Positions 1 through 8,881 are shown, numbered from the stretch's first letter. The stretch is DNA of 39,962 nt from Promethearchaeota archaeon (GCA_008080735.1 SHMW01000032.1:1-39962), one strand, 5' to 3'. Translations and numbers: made by a program. Notes: generated by a model from the sequence alone, not told the origin.

Positions 1-50
1 TATAAAATATAAAATTAAAATTTTTATCATTTTTTTATTTTATTTTAGCA

Positions 51-58
51 ATATATAT
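51..58 (+). promoter_or_regulatory. Possible TATA box of the rubredoxin gene
   Basis: An ATATATAT-like stretch lies about 30 bases before the rubredoxin start codon. That fits an archaeal TATA box with a very short leader. The surrounding sequence is extremely AT-rich, so chance matches are common. Confidence 0.3.
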
Positions 59-85
59 TCAAATCACCTATCACAAATAAAAAAA

Positions 86-226
86 ATGGCTAAATGGGAA
101 TGCACAGCATGCGGGTACATCTATGATGAGGAAGCAGAGGGCACCCCCTTTGAAGACCTTCCTGATGATTATACATGCCCGGTCTGTGGCGTCGGAAAAG
201 ACTTGTTTGAAAAAATTTCGGATTAA
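86..226 (+). CDS. Rubredoxin
   Basis: A 46-residue one-iron electron carrier of the cytoplasm. The four iron-binding cysteines are clear: C6-T-A-C9-G-Y near the start and C31-P-V-C34-G-V-G-K near the end, with the conserved Y11, Y13, W4 and F41. The length is a little under the usual 52-54 residues because the loop between the two cysteine pairs is short. No Shine-Dalgarno site is seen, so it may be leaderless. In anaerobes rubredoxin passes electrons to flavodiiron protein and superoxide reductase, and both are encoded further along this window (3258-4499 and 11663-12040). A functional link is inferred from the families, not from gene adjacency. Confidence 0.93.
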   Translation: MAKWECTACGYIYDEEAEGTPFEDLPDDYTCPVCGVGKDLFEKISD

Positions 227-233
227 TTTAAGA

Positions 234-253
234 TTTCTTCTTTTCTTTTTTCT
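234..253 (+). terminator. Oligo-T terminator after rubredoxin
   Basis: A run of T-rich tracts just after the rubredoxin stop, typical of intrinsic archaeal termination without a hairpin. It also separates the gene from the convergent acyl-CoA synthetase gene. Confidence 0.45.
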
Positions 254-331
254 CAAATAATCTATTTGATGAGTATATCTATTCCTCGTTATTAGAAGAT
301 CTTTTAAAAAACACAAAAAAAAAGGGTTAAA

Positions 332-2062
332 TTATTTTTTACGTAGAACTTTTTTATCTACCTTGCCAACGGTAGTCAGTGGCAATTGTTCTACCAGTTC
401 GATTTCTTTGGGAATCTTATATTTGGCTAAATTTTCGACCGCATAGTTTAAAATATCTTCTTTCATCTCTTCTGAGGCAGAATGGCCTTTTTTTAACTGA
501 CAATATAGTTTTACATATTCGGAACCAGGTCGCTTGGGATCGGGTACGCCGACCGTGGCACATAACTCTATAGCAGGATGTTTATTCATTTTATCATCCA
601 CTTCCACGCTGAATACTTTATATCCACTTACGTTTATCATATCTTTAGTTCTATCAACTATTGTGAGATAACCATCCTCATCCATTATTCCCACATCACC
701 GGAATAAAACCATCCATCCTGCAGAGCATTTTGTGTCTCTTCTGGTTTATTCCAATATCCAGAAAATATTTGAGGTCCTCGAATCGCAATCTCGCCGGGT
801 TCCCCTAACGGAACTATTTTGCTCCGGTCGGAGACATCCACAATTTTCACTTCAGTATTCGGAAATGGAACCCCCACCGTACCGATTTTCTTTGTTCCGA
901 GATATGGATTCATTGTGACTCCTGGAGAAGCTTCCGTCATACCATAGGCTTCCACTAACTTTCCATTTCCCACTATTGCTTCAAATTCTCGAATATTTTT
1001 CGAAGGAAACGGTGCGGCCCCAGAAATATATCCTTCTACAGAGCTTACATCTACTTTTTTAAATTTCCTATTGTTTAATAACATCATATATAAGGTGGGC
1101 ACGTTATACATTAAGGCGATCCTTCCTTCATATTCCTTCATCTTACTAATCATATAATTCGTATCTCTGGGATCTGGAACGAGAATTTGTCCACATGCTT
1201 GTGCAACAGTTTGCAGACAGAATTGGAGTCCCGCTAAGTGAAAGAACGGAAAGCCCGACATATATATATTATTTCCCGGATCCAGAGAGGGCTCAAACCA
1301 ATGATTAACAATTTGAATAAGCGAACTCAAGTTCCTATGAGTAAGGATTGCTCCTTTCGGTGGTCCCGTAGTGCCACCAGTATATTGAAGCAACAAGAGA
1401 TCATCTGGTTCTACAAAAAAATCGGGAGAGTAATCACTCGGATAGTGTTCCAGTATTTGATTAAAGATAAAATACCTTATTCCTTCAACCGGTTCTACTT
1501 TCCCTTTTGGAATTTTACCTATTTTGATTAACTGCTCTTTCATAGAAGGTTCTAAGTCCAATACATCGGCAACATTCGTCGTTATCACTAATTTTAGGTC
1601 GGTTCCGCCCATTTGAATGCCTTCTCGTACTTGCTCCTCGTAAAAGGAATCTAATGTGATCATCGCCACAGCGCCACTATCTTTTAATTGATATTGAATT
1701 TCACTAGGAGAAAGAAGGAAATTCATTCCCGACGCGCCGCATCCCGCAAAAAAGGTACCAAAAAGAGCGATGATAAATTGGGGTAAGTTTGGCAAATTAA
1801 TAACAACACGGTCTCCTTTTTTCACGCCATTTTCAACTAAGAAATGAGCAAAACTGTTTACATACCCCAGCATTTCCCGAAAGGTTGCACAACTGCCTTG
1901 AAAATCATAGGCAAGAGCATCAGGATATTTTTGTGCGGTTTTTTTCAGCATATCTACTAAGGTGTAGATTTCTAAATCGAGTTCTGATTTCACATGATCA
2001 TCGTATGACTTCAGCCAAATCTTTTCTTCATAGGGACTGGGCTCAATCATTTTTTCGGTCAT
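332..2062 (-). CDS. AMP-forming long-chain acyl-CoA synthetase
   Basis: A 576-residue member of the ANL adenylating family that would activate a fatty acid with ATP and then form its CoA thioester. The P-loop-like motif YTGGTTGPPKG is intact. YGMTEASP (AMP binding), SGDVGIMDEDGYLTIVDRTKD (the hinge between the large and small domains) and the C-terminal catalytic lysine region GKVDKKVLRKK are also present. Length and order match FadD-like medium/long-chain enzymes. The start is supported by a GGAGG site 11 bases upstream; a second in-frame ATG four codons later is too far from it. It is convergent with rubredoxin and seems to be a single-gene unit. The fatty-acid chain length cannot be told from sequence. 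Confidence 0.9.
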   Translation of the reverse strand: MTEKMIEPSPYEEKIWLKSYDDHVKSELDLEIYTLVDMLKKTAQKYPDALAYDFQGSCATFREMLGYVNSFAHFLVENGVKKGDRVVINLPNLPQFIIALFGTFFAGCGASGMNFLLSPSEIQYQLKDSGAVAMITLDSFYEEQVREGIQMGGTDLKLVITTNVADVLDLEPSMKEQLIKIGKIPKGKVEPVEGIRYFIFNQILEHYPSDYSPDFFVEPDDLLLLQYTGGTTGPPKGAILTHRNLSSLIQIVNHWFEPSLDPGNNIYMSGFPFFHLAGLQFCLQTVAQACGQILVPDPRDTNYMISKMKEYEGRIALMYNVPTLYMMLLNNRKFKKVDVSSVEGYISGAAPFPSKNIREFEAIVGNGKLVEAYGMTEASPGVTMNPYLGTKKIGTVGVPFPNTEVKIVDVSDRSKIVPLGEPGEIAIRGPQIFSGYWNKPEETQNALQDGWFYSGDVGIMDEDGYLTIVDRTKDMINVSGYKVFSVEVDDKMNKHPAIELCATVGVPDPKRPGSEYVKLYCQLKKGHSASEEMKEDILNYAVENLAKYKIPKEIELVEQLPLTTVGKVDKKVLRKK

Positions 2063-2192
2063 TTATTATAAATCCTCCGTATCTAATTTCAAAAAATTAT
2101 TGATTACGGTAATAATTGCAATGGATAATGATCTATTTAAGATTATCCATCAAACCTCATTTTTCAATAAAAAGAAAATAAAAGGAGATAGA

Positions 2193-2558
2193 TTAAGATC
2201 TTTCCGTAATTGAGGTGGAAAGTATATCGATAATAATCCCGTAGAGTATTCCGGCAAGAAAGGTTGGCCAATCAAGCAATTCTGTAGAAAGGTAGAATTG
2301 AAGCGAAACTAGTAGTCCTAAAATAACCCCTCTAAGAAAACTATTGATCCATTTCGCATAATTACCCTGTTTTATTAGTATTACTTCCCCTGCGAGACCG
2401 ATTATTATACCCATAATAACCCTATTGTACCAGAGACCTATCAAGAGAATTTCATTTCCAACCCAGCCACCAACTCTTCCCCCCGCACCTAAAATACAGA
2501 AAATACCTAATACTGCGCCTAGTACGGTTGCTAATGCAATTCTTTTTGTATTCATCAT
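2193..2558 (-). CDS. Small four-helix membrane protein, unknown function
   Basis: A 121-residue very hydrophobic protein with about four membrane segments, roughly residues 7-27, 37-62, 73-92 and 98-115. Glycines are frequent in the first two. It has no recognisable catalytic motif and no signal peptide distinct from helix 1. It lies 130 bases upstream of the acyl-CoA synthetase gene on the same strand and could share a transcript with it. I do not recognise the family. The uninterrupted hydrophobic pattern makes it a real gene rather than a chance frame. Confidence 0.7.
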   Translation of the reverse strand: MMNTKRIALATVLGAVLGIFCILGAGGRVGGWVGNEILLIGLWYNRVIMGIIIGLAGEVILIKQGNYAKWINSFLRGVILGLLVSLQFYLSTELLDWPTFLAGILYGIIIDILSTSITERS

Positions 2559-2715
2559 TAAGATCCATTTTTTTCCTTTATTTAAATTCTCTGGTTATGA
2601 AATAGTGGTTGTGGCAGTCTGAGGCAGATGGGATAATGAAAATTAATAATCTAAAATACAAACACTAATGAAGACCTAATTCTTTCACTTAGTAAAGATT
2701 CCAAGATGTATTAAT

Positions 2716-3165
2716 ATGGCAGTTGAAAAAGGAGATACCATTAAGGTTTCATATAAAGGATATTTTGACGATGGAGAGGTGTTCGATTCCACCGACCAAC
2801 ATGATGGGGATTTACTAGAATTTACGGTGGGAAACAGAGAAATCATTTCTGGGTTTGATAAAGCAGTTCAAGGAAAAGATATCGGTGATGAGTTTAAAAT
2901 TCGCTTAGAACCTGAAGAGGCTTATGGAATGTATAATGATCAGGCAGTCCAAGCCATAGAGCGAAGTCAATTACCAGCAGACCTAGTCCCCAAAGTAGGT
3001 ATGGTCTTACAAGTAGAACAACAGCATGGAGACCATACGCATCCAGTTCCCGTGTTCATTACGGAAGTGAATCCTGAGACAATCACTTTGGATTTTAACC
3101 ATCCATTAGCAGGGAAAACACTCAATTTTAACATTAAGATTGAAGAAATCGTTGTTCAAGAATAA
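2716..3165 (+). CDS. FKBP-type peptidyl-prolyl isomerase, SlyD-like
   Basis: A 149-residue cytoplasmic foldase that isomerises Xaa-Pro bonds and acts as a chaperone. The FKBP core is visible at both ends: GDTIKVSYKGYFDDGEVFDST near the start, then the VGNREIISGFDKAV element and an EEAYG motif. An insert-in-flap region of about 50 residues is flanked by G-M-V-L-Q-V and the NHPLAGKTLNF motif, which is the hallmark of archaeal and SlyD-type short FKBPs. There is a small His cluster (QHGDHTHP) in the insert, but no long His-rich metal-binding tail as in E. coli SlyD. No Shine-Dalgarno site is evident. It is monocistronic, with T-runs after the stop. Confidence 0.93.
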   Translation: MAVEKGDTIKVSYKGYFDDGEVFDSTDQHDGDLLEFTVGNREIISGFDKAVQGKDIGDEFKIRLEPEEAYGMYNDQAVQAIERSQLPADLVPKVGMVLQVEQQHGDHTHPVPVFITEVNPETITLDFNHPLAGKTLNFNIKIEEIVVQE

Positions 3166-3170
3166 ACCAA

Positions 3171-3200
3171 TTTTTTTAACTATTTTTAATATATTTTTTT
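3171..3200 (+). terminator. Oligo-T terminator after the FKBP gene
   Basis: Two T7 runs, at 3171-3177 and 3194-3200, follow the FKBP stop codon. This is the normal form of an archaeal terminator and separates the gene from the convergent flavodiiron gene. Confidence 0.5.
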
Positions 3201-3257
3201 CCCAAGAGCTTTTCAAAAAGAAAAAGAAAGATAATATTGATTTAAAAAGTAGTGGTT

Positions 3258-4499
3258 TTAATAGTCTTCGCCTTCGATTTTTGAGGGAATCTCCTTCACT
3301 TTTTGTGCGATAGATCTACCTAATTCTTCACCTTTAGTGATTTCTTCATTGGAGGGATATCCCTTAAACAATAACGGCTCCTCGATATCCCACTTCATCC
3401 GTTCCGAAATCTTATCGAAATCTCGCTTCGCGCCACCGCTCCAGCCGTAGGAACCGAAAAAACCCACTTTCTTGAAGCGCATGAGCTTCTCATTTAACAG
3501 TTCCATCACATATTTCATCGGTGGAAACATCCCATATTCGTACGTCGGACAGCCAATGATTAATCCCGCGGATTTGAACACATCGCGAAGGATAAAGGAA
3601 GCATCCTCGTTCGGTACTTGATGCACGTGAATCGGGATATCGTACTCTGAGGCACCCTTGATAATGGCGTTCAGCATCGTCTCAGTGTTACCGTACATAC
3701 TGCCCCAGATGATCGTGATCTCGGGCTCCTGAAGCTCCTTACTGTAATTGGCATAACGCACATATTTCTTGACTACTGTCCCCGGGCTACCACGCCAGAT
3801 AAGCCCGTGCGATGGGGCGATCATCTTAATATCGACACCGCTTAATTTGTCAATCGCGCTTAACACATTGCTAGAAAAAGTCGCAACGATGTTTGCGTAA
3901 TATCGTAGCATCTGATCTTCCCAATATGGCTTGATCGCTTCCGGTTGCTCGTCATCGAAAATACTTCCCTTGTGAATCCCATAAGATCCAAAAGCATCAC
4001 TTGAAAATAGTATACCAGAACTTTGCTCATAAGTTACTTGCGTCTCAGGCCAATGAACGTTTGGGATTTCTGTAAAGTGAAGCACCTTACCTTGACCCAA
4101 ATCCAACGAATCCCCAGTCGCCACTGTCTGCACATTCTCCGTTATCCCATAAAATCCATCGACCAATGCTTCACCTTTCTCGGTCGTCACAATAGTTGCG
4201 TTCGGGGCGATAGATCGGAACATATAGGTAAAACCGGTATGATCGGGCTCGAGATGATTCAAAATGATGTAATCCACATCTTCGGGCTCAATATTGAGCG
4301 CTTTCAGTCCTTTCATGAAGGTCATTGCCGCCCCACCCCACTCTCTCACGAGCTCAATTACAGCAGTTTTATCCCCTTGAACGGTGTATGCATTGAGCGC
4401 AACCCCTTCTGGGATGGGCCAGATACCCTCAAATAGATCCTCGGTATGAACGTTTGCGCCGACCCAATGAATTCCGTCGGCTAGTTTAATTGCTTGCAT
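3258..4499 (-). CDS. A-type flavodiiron protein (FprA-like oxygen/NO reductase)
   Basis: A 413-residue cytoplasmic enzyme that reduces O2 to water, or NO to N2O, at a non-haem di-iron site using FMN. The metallo-beta-lactamase half (residues 1-250) carries the ligand set H82-x-E84-x-D86-H87, the later NVHWPET histidine, the SSDAFG aspartate and the APSHG histidine. The flavodoxin half begins with the FMN loop WGSMYGNTE. No rubredoxin or flavin reductase module is fused on, so the partner is probably separate rubredoxin. The ATG at 4499 is chosen because an AAAGGTGA Shine-Dalgarno site lies eight bases before it; the in-frame GTG at 4511 overlaps that site. Confidence 0.94.
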   Translation of the reverse strand: MQAIKLADGIHWVGANVHTEDLFEGIWPIPEGVALNAYTVQGDKTAVIELVREWGGAAMTFMKGLKALNIEPEDVDYIILNHLEPDHTGFTYMFRSIAPNATIVTTEKGEALVDGFYGITENVQTVATGDSLDLGQGKVLHFTEIPNVHWPETQVTYEQSSGILFSSDAFGSYGIHKGSIFDDEQPEAIKPYWEDQMLRYYANIVATFSSNVLSAIDKLSGVDIKMIAPSHGLIWRGSPGTVVKKYVRYANYSKELQEPEITIIWGSMYGNTETMLNAIIKGASEYDIPIHVHQVPNEDASFILRDVFKSAGLIIGCPTYEYGMFPPMKYVMELLNEKLMRFKKVGFFGSYGWSGGAKRDFDKISERMKWDIEEPLLFKGYPSNEEITKGEELGRSIAQKVKEIPSKIEGEDY

Positions 4500-4717
4500 C
4501 TTTAATTTCACCTTTCTGTATATTAATAAGGATGTATCCGGATATGATTAAAAAGTTATTTTCTATGAAATATAAAGTAAGGAGAGGAGGTTATATGGGC
4601 CAAGGAATTAGTCTCTCTATTCAAATTTGCAACTGTTTGAGGTAATTTTTAGGAAACGGTTAAATTCGATCCGCTTCTAATCTAAGATATCATTCAGTAG
4701 AGTGAGGAATTCATATA

Positions 4718-4978
4718 ATGTTCCAAATAGAAAAGGCGCCCACGGGCAGCACTAAATGTAGTTGGTGCGGCGAGCTCATAAAGAAGGACTCGCTTCGGCT
4801 TCGATTTGCCCCACCAAAAGGGTACAATTATTATTGGCATCAAGAATGTGGGATTAAATACTTGGAAGGACTTAAAATTTTGCTGAAAAATGGCGAGAAA
4901 GGGCGTATTGGCCGAGAAGAAGCGGAGAAAGCTCGGAAAGATGTGGAAACTAGAGTTAGCGGTTCTACTAATATATGA
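4718..4978 (+). CDS. Small protein with a PARP-type zinc finger
   Basis: An 86-residue protein. Residues 12-50 match the PARP-type zinc finger, the DNA-nick-sensing finger of eukaryotic PARP1 and DNA ligase III. The metal ligands C14-x2-C17, H41-x2-C44 have the C-C-H-C order of that family. The K-D-S-L-R block follows the first Cys pair as in PARP1, and an aromatic stretch (YNYYW) precedes the histidine. The rest (50-86) is a basic and acidic helix. There is no ADP-ribosyltransferase domain here or next door. DNA-break binding is inferred from the family. It is a single gene divergent from the flavodiiron gene. Confidence 0.75.
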   Translation: MFQIEKAPTGSTKCSWCGELIKKDSLRLRFAPPKGYNYYWHQECGIKYLEGLKILLKNGEKGRIGREEAEKARKDVETRVSGSTNI

Positions 4979-5202
4979 CCTGAAAAAACTATATTTTCCT
5001 ATTTCTTACCCAAAGCTTTAGAAAGCAAAACTTAATCTCAATTTTTCTAATTATTTCTGGAATCTCCATATACTTTATTTTTCATCTCGCTCTCAGAACT
5101 TCCGAAAATAATAATTATGTGGATCAAAATTCAATTTCTAAGATCATTATATTGTGCCGATTAAGAATTTCTTTATTTTGTGATAATAAAGAAAAAAAAA
5201 TA

Positions 5203-6285
5203 TTAAATATGGATCGTCTCTCTCTGTCCTCCATCGACATTTATATTCTGACCCGTGATCCATCGACTCTCATCAGATGCAAGAAAGACCACCACTGGGG
5301 CGATATCTGTATATGGGTCGCCAACTCGCTGCATTGCATTATCCTTCATTTGCTCCTTGACCCATTCGGAGTATTCTGGTGTAAGTTTATCAACGATGGT
5401 GTCGGTAATCGCAACAGGACTTATCGTATTCACCCGAATACCATCAGCCCCCCATTCTCTCGCAACAACCATCGACAATGCGCGAATTGCTCCCTTATCG
5501 GCAGCATAAGACGCATATAACTCCAACCCGACTTGGTACGTACCAGAACAGAAATTAATGATGGATGATGATTTTCCTTTCATGTGAGGATAACATAATT
5601 TCATTAAGTGCCAATGCGCATATACACCGGTGTGAAAAGCCTTGTCTAACATCTCGATATCTTGGTCGAGGAAAAGTTTTCGATCTGCTTCGAAATTGGC
5701 ATTATTGATCAAAACGTCAATAGTTCCGAAATGGTTCACCGTTTTATCAATAAACTTTTTTAAATCCTTATATACAGAGACATCGCATCTTTCAGCAAAC
5801 ACTTCTGCTCCTTCTGCTTCACATAGCTCTGCAGTTTTCATAAGCTTTTCAACCCTCCTTGCACATATGGCCAGCTTAGCTCCTTCTTGACCCAATCGGA
5901 TGGAAATTTGTTTTCCCAAACCTGCGCTAGCCCCTGTAAGAACTACCACTTTTCCTTCGAGTCTCTTCATAGGATTTTCTGGAGAACTTAAGGTTGAAAT
6001 ATAGCTTGGTGGTGAGGAAGTAGATTCAATATCATCTCCGGATGCAGTGGATGAAAGTTCCTCCTCATCTTCAACAATAGCTTGAAGATCAGCATCAATA
6101 TCGGGTAATTTTTCTTTAGGAAAGCCAGAACCAGGTATTTTAGCAATAAATTTTAGGGACATTTTAAATCCTTTTTTTAATTGCGGATCTTTTGAAATTC
6201 CGGGCAAATACTTCTCGAGGACTGCCCGAGCTTTGGGACTTTTCATTAAGTCCCCCAATTTTGATTTAATAGAATATTTGGACAT
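5203..6285 (-). CDS. Short-chain dehydrogenase/reductase with an N-terminal helical domain
   Basis: A 360-residue NAD(P)-dependent oxidoreductase. The Rossmann SDR domain starts at about residue 110 with T117-G-A-S-A-G-L-G124. It continues through the NNAN motif (194-197) and the catalytic S247, Y260 and K264 (YxxxK), and ends in the usual INVDGG. Before it lies an unusual 105-residue extension: a predicted helical domain (1-60, starting GDLMKSPKARAVLEKYLPG) and then an acidic, Ser-rich linker (65-105). The helical part resembles a small domain seen at the ends of unrelated enzymes such as some glycosidases. That resemblance is from memory and untested. The substrate is unknown and no Shine-Dalgarno site is visible. 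Confidence 0.87.
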   Translation of the reverse strand: MSKYSIKSKLGDLMKSPKARAVLEKYLPGISKDPQLKKGFKMSLKFIAKIPGSGFPKEKLPDIDADLQAIVEDEEELSSTASGDDIESTSSPPSYISTLSSPENPMKRLEGKVVVLTGASAGLGKQISIRLGQEGAKLAICARRVEKLMKTAELCEAEGAEVFAERCDVSVYKDLKKFIDKTVNHFGTIDVLINNANFEADRKLFLDQDIEMLDKAFHTGVYAHWHLMKLCYPHMKGKSSSIINFCSGTYQVGLELYASYAADKGAIRALSMVVAREWGADGIRVNTISPVAITDTIVDKLTPEYSEWVKEQMKDNAMQRVGDPYTDIAPVVVFLASDESRWITGQNINVDGGQRETIHI

Positions 6286-6499
6286 ATTATTTCTTGGTGT
6301 TGGTAGAAAATAAATAAATTGTATTTGATCTTTATTATAGATGCATATAGGAGTATCATAATTTTGAAGCTGTAAATTTTCCCGAGAAAACTGTTCCCCT
6401 TCCTTTCAAAACCCTTATTCTATTTTGGTTAATGATAATTTGAAATTATCCGTACTTATGGTTAAAAGACGAGTTTTGACTAAATTCTTGGTTATAGGG

Positions 6500-7579
6500 T
6501 TATTCCGATTTTTCTTGAATTGGGATATATAGGTCTAATTTAGAATTTTCAGAATCAAATCGGAATCTGCTGTCATACCATTCCAATTCCACGCCGAATG
6601 GCAGACGTTCATACCGTGGATTATTAGGAAGCCACTGTTCATGAATATATTGATATGTATTTTTGAGAGTTGACAATGGACCAGTATGTGTAAATAGGAC
6701 ATATTTTTGGCGGGGAATCCTTTCAGATATCATACCTTTAGGTATATCTTCAACTTTTGAAACTTCTACACCCACTATATATCGGTTTTTATCTTCTTTT
6801 AATAGATCCTTATTGCTCATATAAATTCCTAATGCGTGAGAGGTATCTGCATGAGGTATGTGTGAGCCTACTTGTTGAAATCTCGCCCACACAGCTGCTG
6901 GTTCCCGAAGCTCCATTTTGTTGACATCCTCTATGCCAAGGATTTGGAATTGTTCTTTCTCCACGATTTTGGGATGCTTCATGGAACTTTTTCTCACTTC
7001 TGATGTTTTACTCCTTTCATAATTCCATCCTATATCATAACACTTTCCCAAACTCTTGCTTTTTCCTAAGTCTCTATAAACGTTCTCAAGAGCCGAAAAG
7101 ATGATGGGATTGGCATTGATTATGTTGAACTTTTTTCCTTCAATTAAGTTTTCATTGAAATACACTTGGTGAATTTCCCCATAAAATGCAATACATTGCG
7201 GGAATTTTTGTGAATCTATAAACCTACATTCACAAGTTATCGGACATTCTTGAATCATCGGCGCGCTTTCCAGATCTCCATAGAACGTGGTAAAGATCTC
7301 CGATTTATCTGTGGTTTTTCCCGACTTGAGACCGCAATAATCCGTTTCTATTACTTCGTCGGTGGAAGGAATATTAATACTAAACGTATTATTTTCTGCT
7401 ATTCCTGTTGGGGTATAGTGTGATTTAGTTAAGCTGATCATAACAATCGGAGGATTAAGATTCACCGCTCCTATACAACCTACTGCCAAATAGTTAGGTT
7501 TTCCATTTACATTAGCGCCAATTAAAGCTATTGGAACAATTGGTAATGGATTAAATGCCCCTACTTTTATTTTTTCCAT
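6500..7579 (-). CDS. Flavin reductase-like domain fused to a GyrI-like effector-binding domain
   Basis: A 359-residue two-domain protein. Residues 1 to about 190 are a flavin reductase-like (flavoredoxin) domain that binds FMN, seen in NPLPIVPIALIGANVNGKPN, the GAVNLNPPIVMISL strand and the ENNTFSINIPS segment. Residues from about 200 to the end match the GyrI-like/AraC effector-binding fold: a YIVGVEV strand, the P-x-G-M/P-R-Q-K-Y-V block and the final VELEWYDSRF strand with its acidic W-Y-D region. GyrI-like domains usually bind small molecules in regulators or act alone. Linking one to a flavin reductase suggests ligand-gated or substrate-directed flavin chemistry, which is inference. It stands alone as a transcription unit. 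Confidence 0.82.
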   Translation of the reverse strand: MEKIKVGAFNPLPIVPIALIGANVNGKPNYLAVGCIGAVNLNPPIVMISLTKSHYTPTGIAENNTFSINIPSTDEVIETDYCGLKSGKTTDKSEIFTTFYGDLESAPMIQECPITCECRFIDSQKFPQCIAFYGEIHQVYFNENLIEGKKFNIINANPIIFSALENVYRDLGKSKSLGKCYDIGWNYERSKTSEVRKSSMKHPKIVEKEQFQILGIEDVNKMELREPAAVWARFQQVGSHIPHADTSHALGIYMSNKDLLKEDKNRYIVGVEVSKVEDIPKGMISERIPRQKYVLFTHTGPLSTLKNTYQYIHEQWLPNNPRYERLPFGVELEWYDSRFRFDSENSKLDLYIPIQEKSE

Positions 7580-7820
7580 AATTTTGACCTTCTATTTAAA
7601 ATCTTTTCAATCCAAAAAAAGTTCTATTCAATAAAAGATTATCCTTTTAAAATATTTTAAATTAGCCCGATTGCTATTCTTGACAATAAAATGCTTCAAT
7701 CTTTCATTCAAGTGATCCTATCGTACTTAGATATCCTATATCAAGAAGAGCGCAAAACTAAAATATGAAAAGAACAAAATATATTACAGTCAAAATAAAC
7801 AATTTGGTAAACAAAGAACT

Positions 7821-8401
7821 ATGAGCTTAAAGTTGGATGAGGTTAAAGAAGAGGATAAAGGGATTTTAGCACCTTGCGGATTCTCTGTGCAGGCTGCGAC
7901 AGTCATATAGGGGAGGCAAAACAAGCAGCTAGGAAATTGTATGAAATATGGAATGGAAGCAATATAGAAGACACAGGTCTTCTCTTTGGATTAAAAGGTA
8001 TAGAACCTACTTTAAAAACACTGAAAAAATATATACAAAATGAAGAAAAACTGTGTCCCGGGTGTTATCTCGGTGGTGGTCCATCAAGAATATGCGGAAT
8101 CGCTAAATGCGTCAAATCGAAAGGATTTTGGACATGTGCTGAATGTGAAGAATTTACACCCGATTCAGATTCTCCGTGCCCTCATATCAATCCCGCTCCT
8201 ATTCCAATAGCAGATAAAGGTTCCATGATGCAACTAATATGTAGAAGGTATAACCAAGATAATATTAAGAATTTAGAACTTTGCCATAAGATGGGCTATA
8301 ATAATTTTATAGACCATGCAAGAGAAAAAATCACCGAGGGATGGAGGACTTGGCAAGTGATTAGTAAGGAAAAGGTGTTTACTGAAGCTATGAAAAAATA
8401 G
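7821..8401 (+). CDS. DUF3795 cysteine-rich protein, reading frame interrupted
   Basis: DUF3795 proteins begin with an A-P-C-G-x2-C-x2-C signature and hold further Cys pairs, probably binding metal. Here the ATG at 7821 gives MSLKLDEVKEEDKGILAPCGF and then runs out at a stop at 7908. The rest, L-C-A-G-C-D-S-H-I-G-E-A to the end, lies in the -1 frame from 7883. Reading base 7883 twice restores APCG-F-L-C-A-G-C-D exactly. So the gene has lost one base near 7881-7885, or the assembly has, or the ribosome shifts. Without repair, the downstream part could only start at the TTG at 7874 and would lack the first cysteine. Later Cys pairs (CPGC, CAEC) are intact. Its stop is four bases from the convergent neighbour. 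Confidence 0.78.
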
Positions 8402-8404
8402 AGC

Positions 8405-8881
8405 TTATCTATTCTTGAATTTGAGATTAAGCACTCCTCTACTCGCTTCTCGATTATATTTTTTACGACAGAGCGAATCGCAAAATATTTCTGCTTTAGG
8501 ATCTTGCCAGATCTCCTTCAATTCATAAATTTTAAGATAATTATTTCTCTTATTGTAGGTGTATAGATCAATCTCCTTCCCACAGTACAGACATTTACGG
8601 GTTTTCGAAATATTTTCGATTGCCCGTAATTCATGGGATTTCAATAATTTAAAACATTCGCAGCAATGAAATTCTAAAAGAGGATTCTGCCATAATTTAA
8701 AGATTGCTTTGGGTGTATATTCCACATTGTCACTCAAGAAATCATAAATATTCAAATCCTTTCCACATTTCCAACAAACTCGTTTTTTAAAGGTTTTCGA
8801 AGATTTTATGAGTTCTCTTAGTTTTTGAATTTTATCCCATAATTGAGCATTATTAATTTTTCTGTAAAAAATTATATCCAC
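8405..8881 (-). CDS. Protein with a duplicated zinc-finger-like unit
   Basis: A 158-residue protein I cannot assign to a named family. It holds two related copies of one unit. Unit 1 has C36-W-K-C39-G-K-D-L and, about 34 residues on, C73-x2-C76. Unit 2 has C97-L-Y-C100-G-K-E-I and, 34 residues on, C134-x3-C138. Between the Cys pairs both have a similar helix (FKLWQNP against LKEIWQDP), so the second unit arose by internal duplication. Zinc binding is likely. The protein is basic and lysine-rich, so nucleic-acid or protein binding is possible. It converges with the DUF3795 gene, leaving three bases between the two stop codons. Confidence 0.65.
   Translation of the reverse strand: MDIIFYRKINNAQLWDKIQKLRELIKSSKTFKKRVCWKCGKDLNIYDFLSDNVEYTPKAIFKLWQNPLLEFHCCECFKLLKSHELRAIENISKTRKCLYCGKEIDLYTYNKRNNYLKIYELKEIWQDPKAEIFCDSLCRKKYNREASRGVLNLKFKNR

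Noticed and set aside
5119..5520. A 133-codon plus-strand open frame
   Set aside because: It runs antisense through the start and catalytic part of the SDR gene, whose family motifs are clear, so it is a shadow.
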